Of a DNA stretch of 64,000 bases, positions 43,992-53,538 are shown one piece after another. The notes under the pieces were generated by a model. The model was not told the origin of the DNA, ran no database searches, and was given only the letters and a program-made list of their open reading frames with translations. The translations under genes and the position numbers were made by a program. Each line of letters begins with the position of its first letter. The first letter of the stretch is position 1. Source of the DNA: Rhizorhapis sp. SPR117 (GTDB lineage Bacteria > Pseudomonadota > Alphaproteobacteria > Sphingomonadales > Sphingomonadaceae); the NCBI RefSeq assembly GCF_021742065.1, contig NZ_JAKKIE010000013.1, positions 13,584-77,583 of the forward strand, given 5' to 3'.

Positions 43992-44248
43992 TCGGGCGCG
44001 GGTGGATATGCGGGCAGATCAGCTCTACCCTGGAACGGCACCGGCCTCCGCCCGTGGTGTCCATAGCCGTAGTCGCCCACATCGAGCTGCAGGAGGCAGT
44101 TGGAATATTGCTCGGTCCCAGGCAAGAAACCATAAGTGACACACGCCGAACGGTGACGGGCGAGCATCTCCTGGCGGCTTATGCACGCCGAAAGAAATAG
44201 GCTGCCCAAGATGACTATTGCAAAAGTTGCCGCAGGATGCCGATACAT
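43982..44248 (-). CDS. small lipoprotein, unknown function
   Basis: An 88-residue lipoprotein (VILGSLFLSAC) with a conserved-looking core RSACVTYGFLPGTEQYSNCL containing two further Cys, and a His/Gly/Pro-rich tail (GDYGYGHHGRRPVPF). GGAG is 6 bases before the ATG at 44248. Its 3' end overlaps the convergent sigma gene by 10 bp. An ECF-type promoter lies about 140 bases upstream, so it is probably part of the same metal regulon. Confidence 0.65.
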   Translation of the reverse strand: MYRHPAATFAIVILGSLFLSACISRQEMLARHRSACVTYGFLPGTEQYSNCLLQLDVGDYGYGHHGRRPVPFQGRADLPAYPPAPDQP

Positions 44249-44388
44249 TGCATACTCCTCTCCATTCATCGGAACGCTCAGTGCTGGTTTAAGTCTTGTG
44301 GCGATGGCACCCAGCAAGCGCCCATGCTTCCAAGCAGGCACGGGACAGCGAAACCTGCGCCGACCGGCATGAAAGATCCTTCTGCCTT

Positions 44389-44418
44389 AGATACGCACCG
44401 GCTTGATCTATCCCTCGC
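44389..44418 (-). promoter_or_regulatory. ECF-type promoter of the small lipoprotein gene
   Basis: On the minus strand GCGAGGG (44418-44412), 15 bases, GCGTATCT (44396-44389). Same boxes and spacing as the copC and cnrY promoters. Confidence 0.65.
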
Positions 44419-44669
44419 CGGTGAGCGTCTGACGCGAATATTCTTCCGGAATCAGGCTGTAATGGCACCACCACATCGTGCCGCGGGTGAAGCCGGTCCC
44501 GAAATTGAACGAACCAAACGTCCTTCAGGTCGGTCGTACCTTTGGTTCTCACGCGTTGTCATGGTCGGAACTTCCGTCCGGCTCCCGCTATGCGGGAAAC
44601 CTGATTCAGCCTGCTGAAGCCAACGGGTGCGTGCAGCGGTTCGGCCTCTCAACAGGCTCAGGATTTTTC

Positions 44670-44699
44670 TTGAGGGATCGATCCTGGCCGCACGTATTG
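44670..44699 (+). promoter_or_regulatory. ECF-type promoter of the DUF411 operon
   Basis: TTGAGGG (44670-44676), 15 bases, ACGTATTG (44692-44699), followed 79 bases later by the DUF411 start. It is the weakest of the four matches, but spacing is exact. Confidence 0.6.
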
Positions 44700-44777
44700 G
44701 GATGTGGAAGCAGCTCCCGTCTCACGGTGGACGCGAGGTGAAAAGCTCGCCGGTGACTGGAAACAGGTGTGACGAAA

Positions 44778-45227
44778 ATGAGAACTGGACCACTGCTTGC
44801 CGCCCTTCTCGCGCTGGGGGTGCCATCGCTTGCGGCGGCAGCCGAAGTCATAGTTGTTCACCGCGATCCGGGTTGCAGCTGCTGCGAGCAATGGGCGGCG
44901 CAAATCCACCAGCAGTTCGGACGGCGCGTCACGCTCATCGACGATCGAGGGCGATCGACCTTCCGCCTGGCGCATGGTGTACCCGCACGTCTTGTCTCAT
45001 GCCATACGGCGATCGTCGACGGCATGGTCTTCGAAGGCCATGTACCGATATCGGATATGAAGCGCGTTCTCGCACAACGACCTCGTGGAGTGCAGGGCCT
45101 CGCCGTCGCCGGAATGCCTCTCGGATCGCCGGGAATGGAAGTGCCGGGGCAGCGCGCTCAGGCATTCGACGTTGTCGCATTCGGCTCCGGCGGTGAAAAG
45201 GTCTACGCACATCATGGCCCCCAGTAA
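44778..45227 (+). CDS. DUF411 family secreted metal-binding protein
   Basis: A 149-residue exported protein (signal MRTGPLLAALLALGVPSLAA). The mature part starts EVIVVHRDPGCSCCEQWAAQ, the Cys-x-Cys-Cys-x-x-Trp motif of DUF411 proteins, followed by SCHTAIVDGMVFEGHVPISD and a Met/Gly-rich stretch AVAGMPLGSPGMEVPG. Such proteins accompany copper genes and probably bind copper in the periplasm. An in-frame GTG at 44769 could also be the start. Confidence 0.85.
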   Translation: MRTGPLLAALLALGVPSLAAAAEVIVVHRDPGCSCCEQWAAQIHQQFGRRVTLIDDRGRSTFRLAHGVPARLVSCHTAIVDGMVFEGHVPISDMKRVLAQRPRGVQGLAVAGMPLGSPGMEVPGQRAQAFDVVAFGSGGEKVYAHHGPQ

Positions 45228-45269
45228 TATTATTGCGGCAAATCGAAAGATCGATTAGGCAAAGATGCT

Positions 45270-45626
45270 GTGAAACGCATCCTTCAAATCTTGCTGCTGT
45301 TCGGAGCCTTGCTTGGCCTATTCGGCCAGCAAGCCGCCTATGCGACGGGCCCGGGTGCGGTCATGATGCCTGCCGCCGCTTCCCAGATGAGCGCCGACTG
45401 CATGGAAATGATGCAACAAGGCCGGCAAGAGCCTGGCAAAATGCCGTGCAAGGGGCTTACGCTCGACTGTATCGCCGCGATGGGCTGCACGATCCCACTG
45501 TTCGCCGTACCTGAACCGGGCTCGCTCGGCGGGTCGCTGCACACACGGCAGGTGCATTTCCTGCCCGCCATCCGTCAGCTTGCCGGCCTGTCGACCGGAC
45601 CGGAGCCTCCTCCGCCTACTGCCTGA
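45270..45626 (+). CDS. small secreted Cys/Met protein, unknown function
   Basis: A 118-residue exported protein starting with GTG. After the signal (LLLFGALLGLFGQQAAYA) it shows QMSADCMEMMQQGRQEPGKM, PCKGLTLDCIAAMGC and a Pro-rich end (GPEPPPPTA). It is paralogous to 52976-53335, sharing LLGLFGQ, MSADC.MMQ, PC...TL.CI..MGC and the Pro-rich tail. Conserved Cys and Met suggest copper binding or disulfides. It is 43 bases downstream of the DUF411 gene and probably in its operon. Confidence 0.7.
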   Translation: MKRILQILLLFGALLGLFGQQAAYATGPGAVMMPAAASQMSADCMEMMQQGRQEPGKMPCKGLTLDCIAAMGCTIPLFAVPEPGSLGGSLHTRQVHFLPAIRQLAGLSTGPEPPPPTA

Positions 45627-45734
45627 TTTGAATGTCACGGCCTGCTTGCCCGATTTTCATACGGGCAGAGCGTGACTGCGCTTGGCAGTCGTCCATGTAG
45701 GCCCTTTCCAACATTCAATTCAGGAAGATGAATC

Positions 45735-46013
45735 ATGAAGACTATATTGTTTGGCGCGGCCGTTGCCGCCCTCTCGCTTGGCCTTGGCTCGACTCCGGCT
45801 TTCGCGCAAGCGGATGCTTCTCCGTCCGGCGGCCATTATGAATGGCGCGAGGTTCCGCAATTCGGGCCGCGCGCTACCGGCCCGGCACACAAGCGTGTCT
45901 GGGTGGCAGAAAATGCGCAGATGGCCAATTGCGACTGCGAGATGATGAAGATGAGCGCGCATGACTGCATGAAGCCCATGCATGACGGCAGCGCTACACC
46001 GTCGGCCGACTGA
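45735..46013 (+). CDS. small secreted protein, unknown function
   Basis: A 92-residue exported protein (signal MKTILFGAAVAALSLGLGST, cleavage near AFAQADA). It contains YEWREVPQFGPRATGP, RVWVAENAQMANCDCEMMKM and a His/Met-rich end (SAHDCMKPMHDGSA). It is paralogous to the gene at 52541-52873 (shared MKT.IFGAAVAA, Y.WR..PQ.GPRA, RVWV). AGGAAG precedes the ATG. The Cys/Met/His content suggests copper binding. Confidence 0.7.
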   Translation: MKTILFGAAVAALSLGLGSTPAFAQADASPSGGHYEWREVPQFGPRATGPAHKRVWVAENAQMANCDCEMMKMSAHDCMKPMHDGSATPSAD

Positions 46014-46059
46014 AGCGAGCTTCCTGGCCGATACCGATAAATACAAGGGCCAGGCGCGT

Positions 46060-46095
46060 GGCGCCGGCGAGGGATCCCTCACCTTCGCCGGCGCC
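46060..46095. terminator. hairpin, possible terminator before cusC
   Basis: GGCGCCGGCGA (46060-46070) pairs perfectly with TCGCCGGCGCC (46085-46095) across a 14-base loop, followed by CGTTTG. The stem is strong but the T-run is short, so termination is plausible rather than certain. Confidence 0.5.
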
Positions 46096-46157
46096 CGTTT
46101 GTCCGGTTACCGCTGTATTTGGAAATCGGTCTGGTTGCTGCCACTCAGGAGAAATTC

Positions 46158-47384
46158 ATGCGAATGATAGTTTTGGCGCCGCTGCTTGCGGCGGTCCCGG
46201 GAGCTGCGCTGGCTGAGCCGCTGACCTTCGATGCAGCGCTGGAGCGTGCGTCGCGAGAGGCACCGTCGCTTCATGCGAGAGCGTTCGAAGTGGAAGCGCG
46301 CCGGTCGAGCGCCACGGCCGCGGGCCAATTGCCCGATCCGAAGCTCGGGGTTGGCATAGATAATTTCCCCGTCTCCGGTCCGCCCGCCTTCAGTCTCACC
46401 AGAGAGAACATGACGATGGAGCGGATAGGCATCGAGCAGGAGGTTCCCAACCTTGCCAAGCGGCACGCCGCGCAGGGCCGCGCGCGCGCCGATATCACGG
46501 CAGCCGATGCGCAAAGCGCGGTTACACTGTTGCAAGTCAGGGTCGCAACGGCAGCGGCGTGGATCGATCTCGCCTACGCCCAAAGACGTCTCGACACGAT
46601 GGACAGAATTCTGGGGGAGTTGCGTCCGCTGGTCTCCACCTCACCTTCTGCGGTTGCCTCGGGTTCCGCGCGACCGGGGCAGAGCCTCGACGCAGAGCGA
46701 GCGTTGGTCGAACTGGAAGACCGACGCAGCGCAATCGAGGCCGAGGTCGGCAGCGCCCGAGCGGAGCTCTCCCGCTGGACGGGCGACGACGATCCTGAGG
46801 CTGTCGGCCCGGCCCCACAGCTTGTCGTGACGCCGGCGGAACTGCGCGCCAGCCTGGCGCAGCATCCCGACCTGCAAATGGCAGGAGCGAAGGTCCGGCA
46901 AGCGCAGGCAGATACAGAACTGGCGCGTGCGGAAAAGCGCCCCGACTGGGGGTTCAATGTCGCCTTTCAGCGACGCGATCCGCAATTCGGCAACATGGTG
47001 TCGGTCGGCGCGACCATGACACTGCCTATTTTTCCCGGCCGGCGTCAGAATCCACGGATCGAGGCGGCCGCTTCCGAGGCGGCGGCGGCGCGCGCCGAGC
47101 AGGAGGATGTTCAGCGTGCCCTGGAGGCAAATCTGAAAGCAGGCCTTGTAGAGCATCACATGCACCATGAGCAATGGATGCGGGCGCGCGACACACTACT
47201 GCCGTTGGCGCGCAAGAAGGCGGCGCTTGAGACGGCAAGCTATGCCGCTGGCCGCGCAGGGCTTCTCGATGTCGTCGAGGCGGAGGCCAGCCTTGCCAGT
47301 ACCGAACTCGACACGCTCGATCGCGAAGCCGCCGTGGCCCGTCACGCGACGCGTCTGGTACTGACCTATGGAGGCAGTCAATGA
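46158..47384 (+). CDS. CusC/TolC-type outer-membrane efflux protein
   Basis: A 408-residue exported protein (signal MRMIVLAPLLAAVPGAALAE) with the two outer-membrane-efflux repeats (EPLTFDAALERASREAPSLH; ASLAQHPDLQMAGAKVRQAQ) and a late Met/His patch (GLVEHHMHHEQWMRA). AGGAGAAATTC precedes the ATG at 46158. It overlaps cusB by four bases (ATGA) and would form the outer-membrane duct of the Cus-type RND pump. Confidence 0.88.
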   Translation: MRMIVLAPLLAAVPGAALAEPLTFDAALERASREAPSLHARAFEVEARRSSATAAGQLPDPKLGVGIDNFPVSGPPAFSLTRENMTMERIGIEQEVPNLAKRHAAQGRARADITAADAQSAVTLLQVRVATAAAWIDLAYAQRRLDTMDRILGELRPLVSTSPSAVASGSARPGQSLDAERALVELEDRRSAIEAEVGSARAELSRWTGDDDPEAVGPAPQLVVTPAELRASLAQHPDLQMAGAKVRQAQADTELARAEKRPDWGFNVAFQRRDPQFGNMVSVGATMTLPIFPGRRQNPRIEAAASEAAAARAEQEDVQRALEANLKAGLVEHHMHHEQWMRARDTLLPLARKKAALETASYAAGRAGLLDVVEAEASLASTELDTLDREAAVARHATRLVLTYGGSQ

Positions 47385-48853
47385 AACTGGAACTCTCATC
47401 CCGCAAGCAACTCACGCTTGCAGCTGCGGTGCTCGCCCTTATCGCCGGGGGCGCCGGTTACGGAATTGCCTCATTTGGCGGCGACGAACCGACAACCGAG
47501 GCGACGCAAGGCGATCGCAAGGTGCTCTACTGGTACGACCCGATGGTTCCCGGCCAGCATTTCGACAAGCCGGGCAAATCGCCGTTCATGGACATGGAGC
47601 TCGTCCCCAAATATGCCGGTGAGGCAGGCGATGAGGCAGGCGTGCGCATCGATCCCGCGCTGGTCCAGAGCCTGGGGTTGCGCACCGCCGAGGCGCATCG
47701 CGGAACGCTGGGTAGCGGCCTGACTGTCACCGGCACGATCGGTTACAACGAACGTGACATCGCCATCGTCCAGCCGCGTGCGAGCGGCTTTGTCCAGGGC
47801 ACCTATAACCGCGCGCCCGACGACGTGATCGGCGCGGGCGCACCGCTCGTCGATCTCCTCATTCCCGATTGGGGCGGCGCGCAGGAAGAGTATCTCGCCG
47901 TGCGCCGCACGGGCGACCAGGCGCTCGCCAGCGCCGCGCGGCAGCGGCTGGTCTTGCTGGGCATGCCGCCGTCCACCATCGCAGCGGTCGAACGGAGTGG
48001 AAGGCCCCGCACCGTCATCACCATTGCCTCGCCCATTGCCGGCACGATCAAGTCCCTGGCCGTCCGGCCGGGCATGAGCGTGATGGCCGGCCAGACGCTC
48101 GCCGAGGTCAATGGGCTCGGCACGGTCTGGCTTGACGCCGCCGTGCCCGAAGCGATGGCGGCGCAGGCACGGCCCGGCAGACCCGTTACGGCGATCCTGA
48201 CAGCCTTTCCCGGCGAGACATTCCCGGGGCAGGTGCGCGCGATCCTCCCGCAGGCGCAGACCGAAAGCCGGACTATCACCGCGCGCATCGAGCTTGCCAA
48301 TCGTGGGGGACGGTTGCGGCCAGGCATGTTCGCGACCGTGAACTTCGCAGGCGCGCCACGTTCCGCGCTGCTCGTTCCGTCCGAGGCGGTCATCCGCACC
48401 GGGAAGCGTGCGCTGGTGATGCTCGCGCTGGACAAGGGTCGCTATCAGCCAGCCGAAGTGAAGACCGGCCTGGAGGCGGACGGCCAGACCGAAATCCTCG
48501 CCGGGCTTTCCGAGGGCGAGAAGGTCATTACTTCAGGGCAGTTCCTCATCGATTCCGAGGCCAGCCTGTCGGGAATGGACGTGCGGCCGATCGGTGGTGC
48601 ACCGTCGCCCCAGGCAGCCAAGCCGAAGACCTATACGGCGAGCGGACGGATCGAGAAGATCGCGCGGGACAGCGTCACGTTGAACCACGGCCCCGTCGCT
48701 GCCTTGAACTGGCCGTCCATGACCATGCGCTTCCGGCTTGCCGATCTTGCAGCAGCGCGCGGGTTCAAGGTGGGTGACAGGGTGCGCTTCACCTTCGATC
48801 AGCCGCCCGAAGGCCCAACGGTGCGCTTGATGACGCGGGAGACGGGCCAATGA
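47381..48853 (+). CDS. cusB: CusB-type membrane fusion protein with N- and C-terminal metal-binding domains
   Basis: A 490-residue periplasmic adaptor with an N-terminal membrane anchor, then a heavy-metal-binding domain ([20 protein letters not shown] followed by [12 protein letters not shown]). The adaptor core follows ([40 protein letters not shown]). A C-terminal CusF-like domain has [20 protein letters not shown] with the family Trp and Met. The CusF fusion is additional to the separate CusF gene downstream. Overlaps with cusC and cusA (ATGA both sides) indicate tight coupling. Confidence 0.92.
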   Translation: MKLELSSRKQLTLAAAVLALIAGGAGYGIASFGGDEPTTEATQGDRKVLYWYDPMVPGQHFDKPGKSPFMDMELVPKYAGEAGDEAGVRIDPALVQSLGLRTAEAHRGTLGSGLTVTGTIGYNERDIAIVQPRASGFVQGTYNRAPDDVIGAGAPLVDLLIPDWGGAQEEYLAVRRTGDQALASAARQRLVLLGMPPSTIAAVERSGRPRTVITIASPIAGTIKSLAVRPGMSVMAGQTLAEVNGLGTVWLDAAVPEAMAAQARPGRPVTAILTAFPGETFPGQVRAILPQAQTESRTITARIELANRGGRLRPGMFATVNFAGAPRSALLVPSEAVIRTGKRALVMLALDKGRYQPAEVKTGLEADGQTEILAGLSEGEKVITSGQFLIDSEASLSGMDVRPIGGAPSPQAAKPKTYTASGRIEKIARDSVTLNHGPVAALNWPSMTMRFRLADLAAARGFKVGDRVRFTFDQPPEGPTVRLMTRETGQ

Positions 48854-51800
48854 TCGCCCGGCTCATCCATTGGTCGGTCCAGAACCGCTTCTTCGTAGTC
48901 CTGGGCGCACTGGTGCTCGTTTTCGCCGGGCTCTGGGCGGTGCGAACCACACCCATTGACGCGCTGCCGGACCTGTCGGACACACAGGTCATCATCCGGA
49001 CGAACTATCCGGGGCAGGCTCCCCGCATCGTCGAGGACCAGGTCACCTATCCGCTTGCCACCACCATGCTCTCGGTGCCGGGTGCCAAGACGGTGCGGGG
49101 CTACAGTTTCTTCGGCGACAGTTTCGTCTATGTGATCTTCGAGGATGGCACCGACCTCTATTGGGCGCGCAGCCGCGTGCTCGAATATCTCAATCAGGTG
49201 CAGGGCGGGCTGCCGGAGACGGCCAAAAGCGCCATCGGACCCGATGCGACCGGCGTTGGCTGGATCTATGAATATGCGCTGGTTGATCGGACAGGACGCA
49301 ACGATCTGTCCCAGCTCCGCTCTCTGCAGGACTGGTTCCTTCGCTATGAACTAAAAACCATTCCCGGCATCGCCGAGGTCGCCAGCGTCGGCGGCATGGT
49401 GAAGCAGTATCAGGTGGTGCTCGATCCGGTGAAGCTGGCCGGCTACGGCATCACGCACAGCCAGGCGGTGGAGGCGATCCGGCGCGCCAATCAGGAAACG
49501 GGCGGCTCGGTGTTGGAGCTGGCCGAGGCCGAATATATGGTCCGCGCCTCGGGCTATCTGCAATCGCTCAACGACTTCCGCGCCATCCCGCTGCGCACGG
49601 CCGCCGGCGGCGTGCCCGTAACCCTAGGCGACGTCGCGACGATTCAGCTCGGCCCTGAAATCCGGCGCGGTATCGCCGAGCTCGATGGCGAGGGCGAAGT
49701 GGCCGGCGGCATCGTCGTGCTGCGCCAGGGCGCGGACGCGCGCAGCGCGATTTCTGCTGTTCAGGCAAAACTCGAGGACTTGAAGAAGAGTCTGCCACCG
49801 GGCGTCGAGATCGTCACCACCTATGACCGCTCGCAGCTCATCGACCATGCCATCGAGAATCTGACGCACAAGCTCGCCGAGGAGTTCGTCGTGGTTGCGC
49901 TGGTCTGCGCATTGTTCCTCTGGCACGTGCGCTCTGCCCTGGTAGCGATCGTGACGCTGCCGCTTGGTGTGCTCGCCGCCTTCATCGTGATGCGCTTCCA
50001 GGGCGTTAATGCCAATATCATGTCGCTGGGCGGCATCGCCATCGCGATCGGCGCGATGGTCGATGCCGCGATCGTGATGATCGAGAACGCGCACAAGAAG
50101 ATCGAGCGCTGGGAGGCCGATCATCCGGACGAACATCTTGATGGAACGAAGCGTTGGATCGTCATTACCGAAGCCGCGATGGAGGTTGGCCCGGCGCTGT
50201 TCTTCTCGCTGCTGATCATCACGCTGTCCTTCGTGCCCATATTCACGCTCCAGGCGCAGGAGGGGCGGCTGTTTTCGCCGCTCGCCTTCACCAAGACCTA
50301 TGCGATGGCCGCCGCCGCGATCCTGTCGGCGACGCTGGTGCCGGTGCTGATGGGCTGGCTGATCCGAGGGAAAATCCCGTCCGAACAGGCCAACCCGGTC
50401 AACCGGGTTCTGACACGCGCCTATCGCCCGGCGATCGACTGGGTTCTGAAGCGGCCCAAGGCAACGCTCATCATCGCCGCGCTGGTTCTCGCAACCACGG
50501 TCTGGCCGCTTTCACGCCTCGGCGGAGAATTTTTGCCCGCGATGAACGAAGGCGATTTGCTCTACATGCCATCGGCACTGCCGGGCCTGTCCGCCGCCAA
50601 GGCATCCGCGCTGCTCCAGCAGACCGACCGGATGATCAAGAGCGTGCCCGAGGTGGAAAGTGTGTTCGGCAAGGCGGGGCGCGCCGAGAGTGCGACCGAT
50701 CCCGCCCCGCTCGAAATGTTCGAGACCACCATTCGCTTCAAACCGCGCGATCAGTGGCGGCCGGGGATGACACCCGAGAAGCTGGTGGAGGAACTCGACC
50801 GTGCGGTGAAGGTGCCCGGCCTTGCCAATATCTGGATCCCGCCGATCCGCAACCGCATCGACATGCTCGCAACCGGCATCAAGAGCCCAATCGGGGTCAA
50901 GGTTTCTGGGCCCGATCTTGCCGAGCTCGATCGCATTGCCCATGATGTAGAGACGGTAGCCAAAAAGACGCCTGGCGTCAGTTCTGCCCTTGCCGAGCGA
51001 CTGACCGGGGGGCGCTATGTCGATGTGACCATCGACCGCGCCGCTGCGGCCCGCTTCTCTCTTAACATCGCCGATGTGCAGGAAATCGTCTCGGGCGCGA
51101 TCGGCGGCAAAAATATCGGCCAGACGGTCGAAGGGCTGGCGCGCTATCCGATCAACGTGCGCTATCCCCGCGAAATCCGCGACAGCCTCGGCGAACTGCG
51201 GGCGCTGCCCATCCTCACGCCTTCGGGTCAGCAGATCACGCTCGGCACAATGGCTGGGCTCAAAGTGACCGATGGACCACCCATGTTGAAGACTGAGAAC
51301 GGCCGGCTCTCGACCTGGGTCTATGTCGATGTGCGCGGACGTGACCTCGCCTCGGTTGTCGATGATCTCAGGGCTGCGGTGGCGAAGGATGTCAAACTCT
51401 CGCCCGGCGTCTCGATCGCCTGGTCGGGCCAGTTCGAATATCTGGAACGCGCAACCGAACGGCTGAAAATCGTCGTGCCCGCCACGCTGGCGATCATCTT
51501 CGTGCTGCTGTTCATGACCTTCGGCCGGCTCGATGAGGCCACGCTGATCATGGGCACGCTGCCGTTCGCGCTCACCGGCGGCTTCTGGCTCCTCTACCTG
51601 CTTGGATACCATCAGTCGGTTGCGACGGGGGTCGGGTTCATCGCGCTCGCAGGTGTCGCCGCCGAATTCGGGGTCGTCATGCTCATCTATCTCAAGAGTG
51701 CCCTGGCGGATCGCGGTGAAAATCCGACGGCGGAGCAGGTCGCAACAGCGGTGCGCGAGGGGGCGCTGCTGCGTGTACGCCCCAAGGCGATGACGGTCGC

Positions 51801-51993
51801 CGTGATCATCGCCGGCCTGCTGCCGATCTTCATCGGTTCGGGCGCGGGCTCGGAAGTGATGAGCCGGATCGCCGCGCCGATGGTCGGCGGCATGCTGACC
51901 GCGCCGCTGCTTTCCATGTTCGTCATCCCCGCCGCCTATCTGCTGATGCGGCAGCGAAATGCCAAACCCAACCCTCAACCCGATCAACACTGA
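48850..51993 (+). CDS. cusA: CusA-type heavy-metal RND efflux pump
   Basis: A 1,047-residue RND transporter of the HME class. The N-terminus is [40 protein letters not shown] is the HME start signature, and the proton-relay Asp lies in [20 protein letters not shown]. Length and twelve-helix plan are normal. It exports Cu+ or Ag+ (or related metals) from cytoplasm/periplasm through CusB and CusC. No CusRS two-component pair is nearby, so control must come from elsewhere. Confidence 0.93.
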   Translation: MIARLIHWSVQNRFFVVLGALVLVFAGLWAVRTTPIDALPDLSDTQVIIRTNYPGQAPRIVEDQVTYPLATTMLSVPGAKTVRGYSFFGDSFVYVIFEDGTDLYWARSRVLEYLNQVQGGLPETAKSAIGPDATGVGWIYEYALVDRTGRNDLSQLRSLQDWFLRYELKTIPGIAEVASVGGMVKQYQVVLDPVKLAGYGITHSQAVEAIRRANQETGGSVLELAEAEYMVRASGYLQSLNDFRAIPLRTAAGGVPVTLGDVATIQLGPEIRRGIAELDGEGEVAGGIVVLRQGADARSAISAVQAKLEDLKKSLPPGVEIVTTYDRSQLIDHAIENLTHKLAEEFVVVALVCALFLWHVRSALVAIVTLPLGVLAAFIVMRFQGVNANIMSLGGIAIAIGAMVDAAIVMIENAHKKIERWEADHPDEHLDGTKRWIVITEAAMEVGPALFFSLLIITLSFVPIFTLQAQEGRLFSPLAFTKTYAMAAAAILSATLVPVLMGWLIRGKIPSEQANPVNRVLTRAYRPAIDWVLKRPKATLIIAALVLATTVWPLSRLGGEFLPAMNEGDLLYMPSALPGLSAAKASALLQQTDRMIKSVPEVESVFGKAGRAESATDPAPLEMFETTIRFKPRDQWRPGMTPEKLVEELDRAVKVPGLANIWIPPIRNRIDMLATGIKSPIGVKVSGPDLAELDRIAHDVETVAKKTPGVSSALAERLTGGRYVDVTIDRAAAARFSLNIADVQEIVSGAIGGKNIGQTVEGLARYPINVRYPREIRDSLGELRALPILTPSGQQITLGTMAGLKVTDGPPMLKTENGRLSTWVYVDVRGRDLASVVDDLRAAVAKDVKLSPGVSIAWSGQFEYLERATERLKIVVPATLAIIFVLLFMTFGRLDEATLIMGTLPFALTGGFWLLYLLGYHQSVATGVGFIALAGVAAEFGVVMLIYLKSALADRGENPTAEQVATAVREGALLRVRPKAMTVAVIIAGLLPIFIGSGAGSEVMSRIAAPMVGGMLTAPLLSMFVIPAAYLLMRQRNAKPNPQPDQH

Positions 51994-52004
51994 AGGAGAA
52001 AACG

Positions 52005-52412
52005 ATGAAACCTCTCACACTCGCGGCGATGCTTGGCCTTGCGGCGCTGCTCGCCGCCTGCGGTCAGAAAGCCGAAACCGACGACGCGGCAGCCAATGCG
52101 CCTGCCGAAGCGACCGGCAAGATGGACGCCATGGCCAGTAATATGTCAGGCGACGTGGGGAATATGGAGATGCCCATGGCAGGTGCCGCGAAGATGGCCA
52201 AGGGCACCGGGACGGTGACGGCGGTCGACAAGTCCGCGGGGACGATCACGCTCGACCATGGCCCCATTGCGGAAGCCGACTGGCCGGCGATGACAATGGC
52301 GTTCAAGGCGAAACCCGAACTGCTCGACAGCGTGAAGGTCGGCGACAAGGTTACTTTCGACCTGGCGCTTAACGGCAACGCCGGTGAGGTGACGGCCGTC
52401 CAGAAACAGTAG
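52005..52412 (+). CDS. cusF: CusF-domain copper-binding lipoprotein
   Basis: A 135-residue protein with a lipoprotein signal (MLGLAALLAACG), a Met-rich linker (KMDAMASNMSGDVGNMEMPM) and a CusF domain: TITLDHGPIAEADWPAMTMA, containing the His, Trp and two Met that bind Cu+/Ag+ in CusF. AAGGAG precedes the ATG. It delivers metal to CusB/CusA. The linker Met residues may add capacity. Confidence 0.9.
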   Translation: MKPLTLAAMLGLAALLAACGQKAETDDAAANAPAEATGKMDAMASNMSGDVGNMEMPMAGAAKMAKGTGTVTAVDKSAGTITLDHGPIAEADWPAMTMAFKAKPELLDSVKVGDKVTFDLALNGNAGEVTAVQKQ

Positions 52413-52540
52413 TTGGACACCGAAGGCTCCGGGAGGAGCCGAAAAGCGCCTCCCGAAGAACTCCGAAGTTCGGAACACGCAATGTTCGCCGATCCATGGT
52501 GGACGGCGAGGCAGTTCGCGCCCTGCCGTCCATCACGCCA

Positions 52541-52873
52541 TCAGCAGACATCGGTCCCGTCGACCCAAACGCGGACCGGTGCCTGCAACGGCGCACGCGG
52601 ACCATATTGTGGCCGCGACCGCCACACATAGCGGCCGGTCTTGCCTGTATAGGCCGGATCGCATTCCGGTCCGCCGACCCCTGTCATCTGATCGCGCGGG
52701 TCGGCGACCTTCTTGCAGACCCGGCGCAGCGGCGCACGCGGGCCAGGATCCTGGGACCACACGCATTTGATGGTGGCCAGTTTCGCGGCGTCCGCCTGCG
52801 CCGATGCTGGCGCCGGTGCTGCGGCGAGCATTGCAAATGCGGCCACAGCCGCACCGAAGATAAGAGTTTTCAT
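52541..52873 (-). CDS. small secreted protein, paralogue of 45735-46013
   Basis: A 110-residue exported protein (signal MKTLIFGAAVAAFAMLAAAP, cleavage near ASAQADA) with four or more Cys (IKCVWSQDPGPRAPLRRVCK, GGPECDPAYTGKTG, WVDGTDVC) and the motif YVWRSRPQYGPRAPL shared with its paralogue. AAGGAG precedes the ATG. Function unknown; metal-linked by location. Confidence 0.7.
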   Translation of the reverse strand: MKTLIFGAAVAAFAMLAAAPAPASAQADAAKLATIKCVWSQDPGPRAPLRRVCKKVADPRDQMTGVGGPECDPAYTGKTGRYVWRSRPQYGPRAPLQAPVRVWVDGTDVC

Positions 52874-52975
52874 GGAACTTCTCCTTGACCTGAGATTGTC
52901 TCGGGCGGCCCCATGCCGGGGCAGGAGATGCGCTTTGCGCAGTTCGGCTTCCGGAAGGCTTCGCCCAGCGAATGA

Positions 52976-53335
52976 TCAGGCCAAGGTGTTCGGCGGGTGG
53001 GGCTCGGTCGGGACCGATCGTCCCTTCATTGACGGCGTAGAAGGCCACGCCGGAACGCCGATGGCGGCGATGGCTTCTGCAACCACAGGCTCCCCGACAT
53101 CGAATGTGTACGGCATGGCGCAACCCATGCCGACAATGCAGGCAAGCGTCATCTGATCGCAGGGAACCGAATCGTCGCTCCTGCCTTGCATCATTCCAAG
53201 GCAGTCCGCCGACATCACCGGCGACGCTGTAGACTCAATAGCTGCCAAGGCGGGGCTTGCTGAAACTGGGACCGTTTGCCCGAAAAGCCCAAGCAGGGCA
53301 GCTATGACCAGCACGACTCTGAGTGCTCGTCTCAT
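52976..53335 (-). CDS. small secreted Cys/Met protein, paralogue of 45270-45626
   Basis: A 119-residue exported protein (VVLVIAALLGLFGQTVPVSA). It shares with its paralogue the pattern VMSADCLGMMQGRSDDSVPC, then DQMTLACIVGMGCAMP, and a Pro-rich end (VPTEPHPPNT). The two pairs of paralogues at 45-46 kb and 52.5-53.3 kb are arranged either side of cusCBAF. Function unknown; conserved Cys suggest metal binding or disulfides. Confidence 0.7.
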   Translation of the reverse strand: MRRALRVVLVIAALLGLFGQTVPVSASPALAAIESTASPVMSADCLGMMQGRSDDSVPCDQMTLACIVGMGCAMPYTFDVGEPVVAEAIAAIGVPAWPSTPSMKGRSVPTEPHPPNTLA

Positions 53336-53538
53336 GCGAATATTGTCTGCTTCTCGCCAGCTTGCGTCAAGTTCGGATGGTCCGCGTTAGCGAGGGTTCG
53401 ATTCCGCTGCGGCGGCGCATGATAGTGCTCAGCGCAAAAGGAAAAACCAATGCCTGCCAACTACATGGGCGTAATGAGCAGTGGTGACGGATCGATCATG
53501 CCCTGCTCAGCCGCAAGGCTCAACATATCCTCTCTGGC

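Larger units (their letters stand above)
44249..44777. other. 529-bp divergent region with two ECF-type promoters
   Basis: The region separates the small lipoprotein (minus) from the DUF411 gene (plus). Apart from the two promoter motifs at 44389-44418 and 44670-44699 I see no gene; open frames in it lack family resemblance and ribosome binding sites. The leaders are long (about 140 and 79 bases). Confidence 0.5.

Noticed and set aside
50512..51990. A 492-codon minus-strand frame inside cusA
   Set aside because: It lies fully within the pump gene, is rich in His/Arg/Asp typical of antisense frames and has no motifs.
52425..52440. GGCTCC/GGAGCC hairpin after cusF as a terminator
   Set aside because: The stem is only 6 bp and no T-run follows on either strand.
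53390..53425. GCGAGGG followed by GCGCATGAT as a fifth CnrH-type promoter
   Set aside because: The second box does not match CGTAT and the spacing is wrong.
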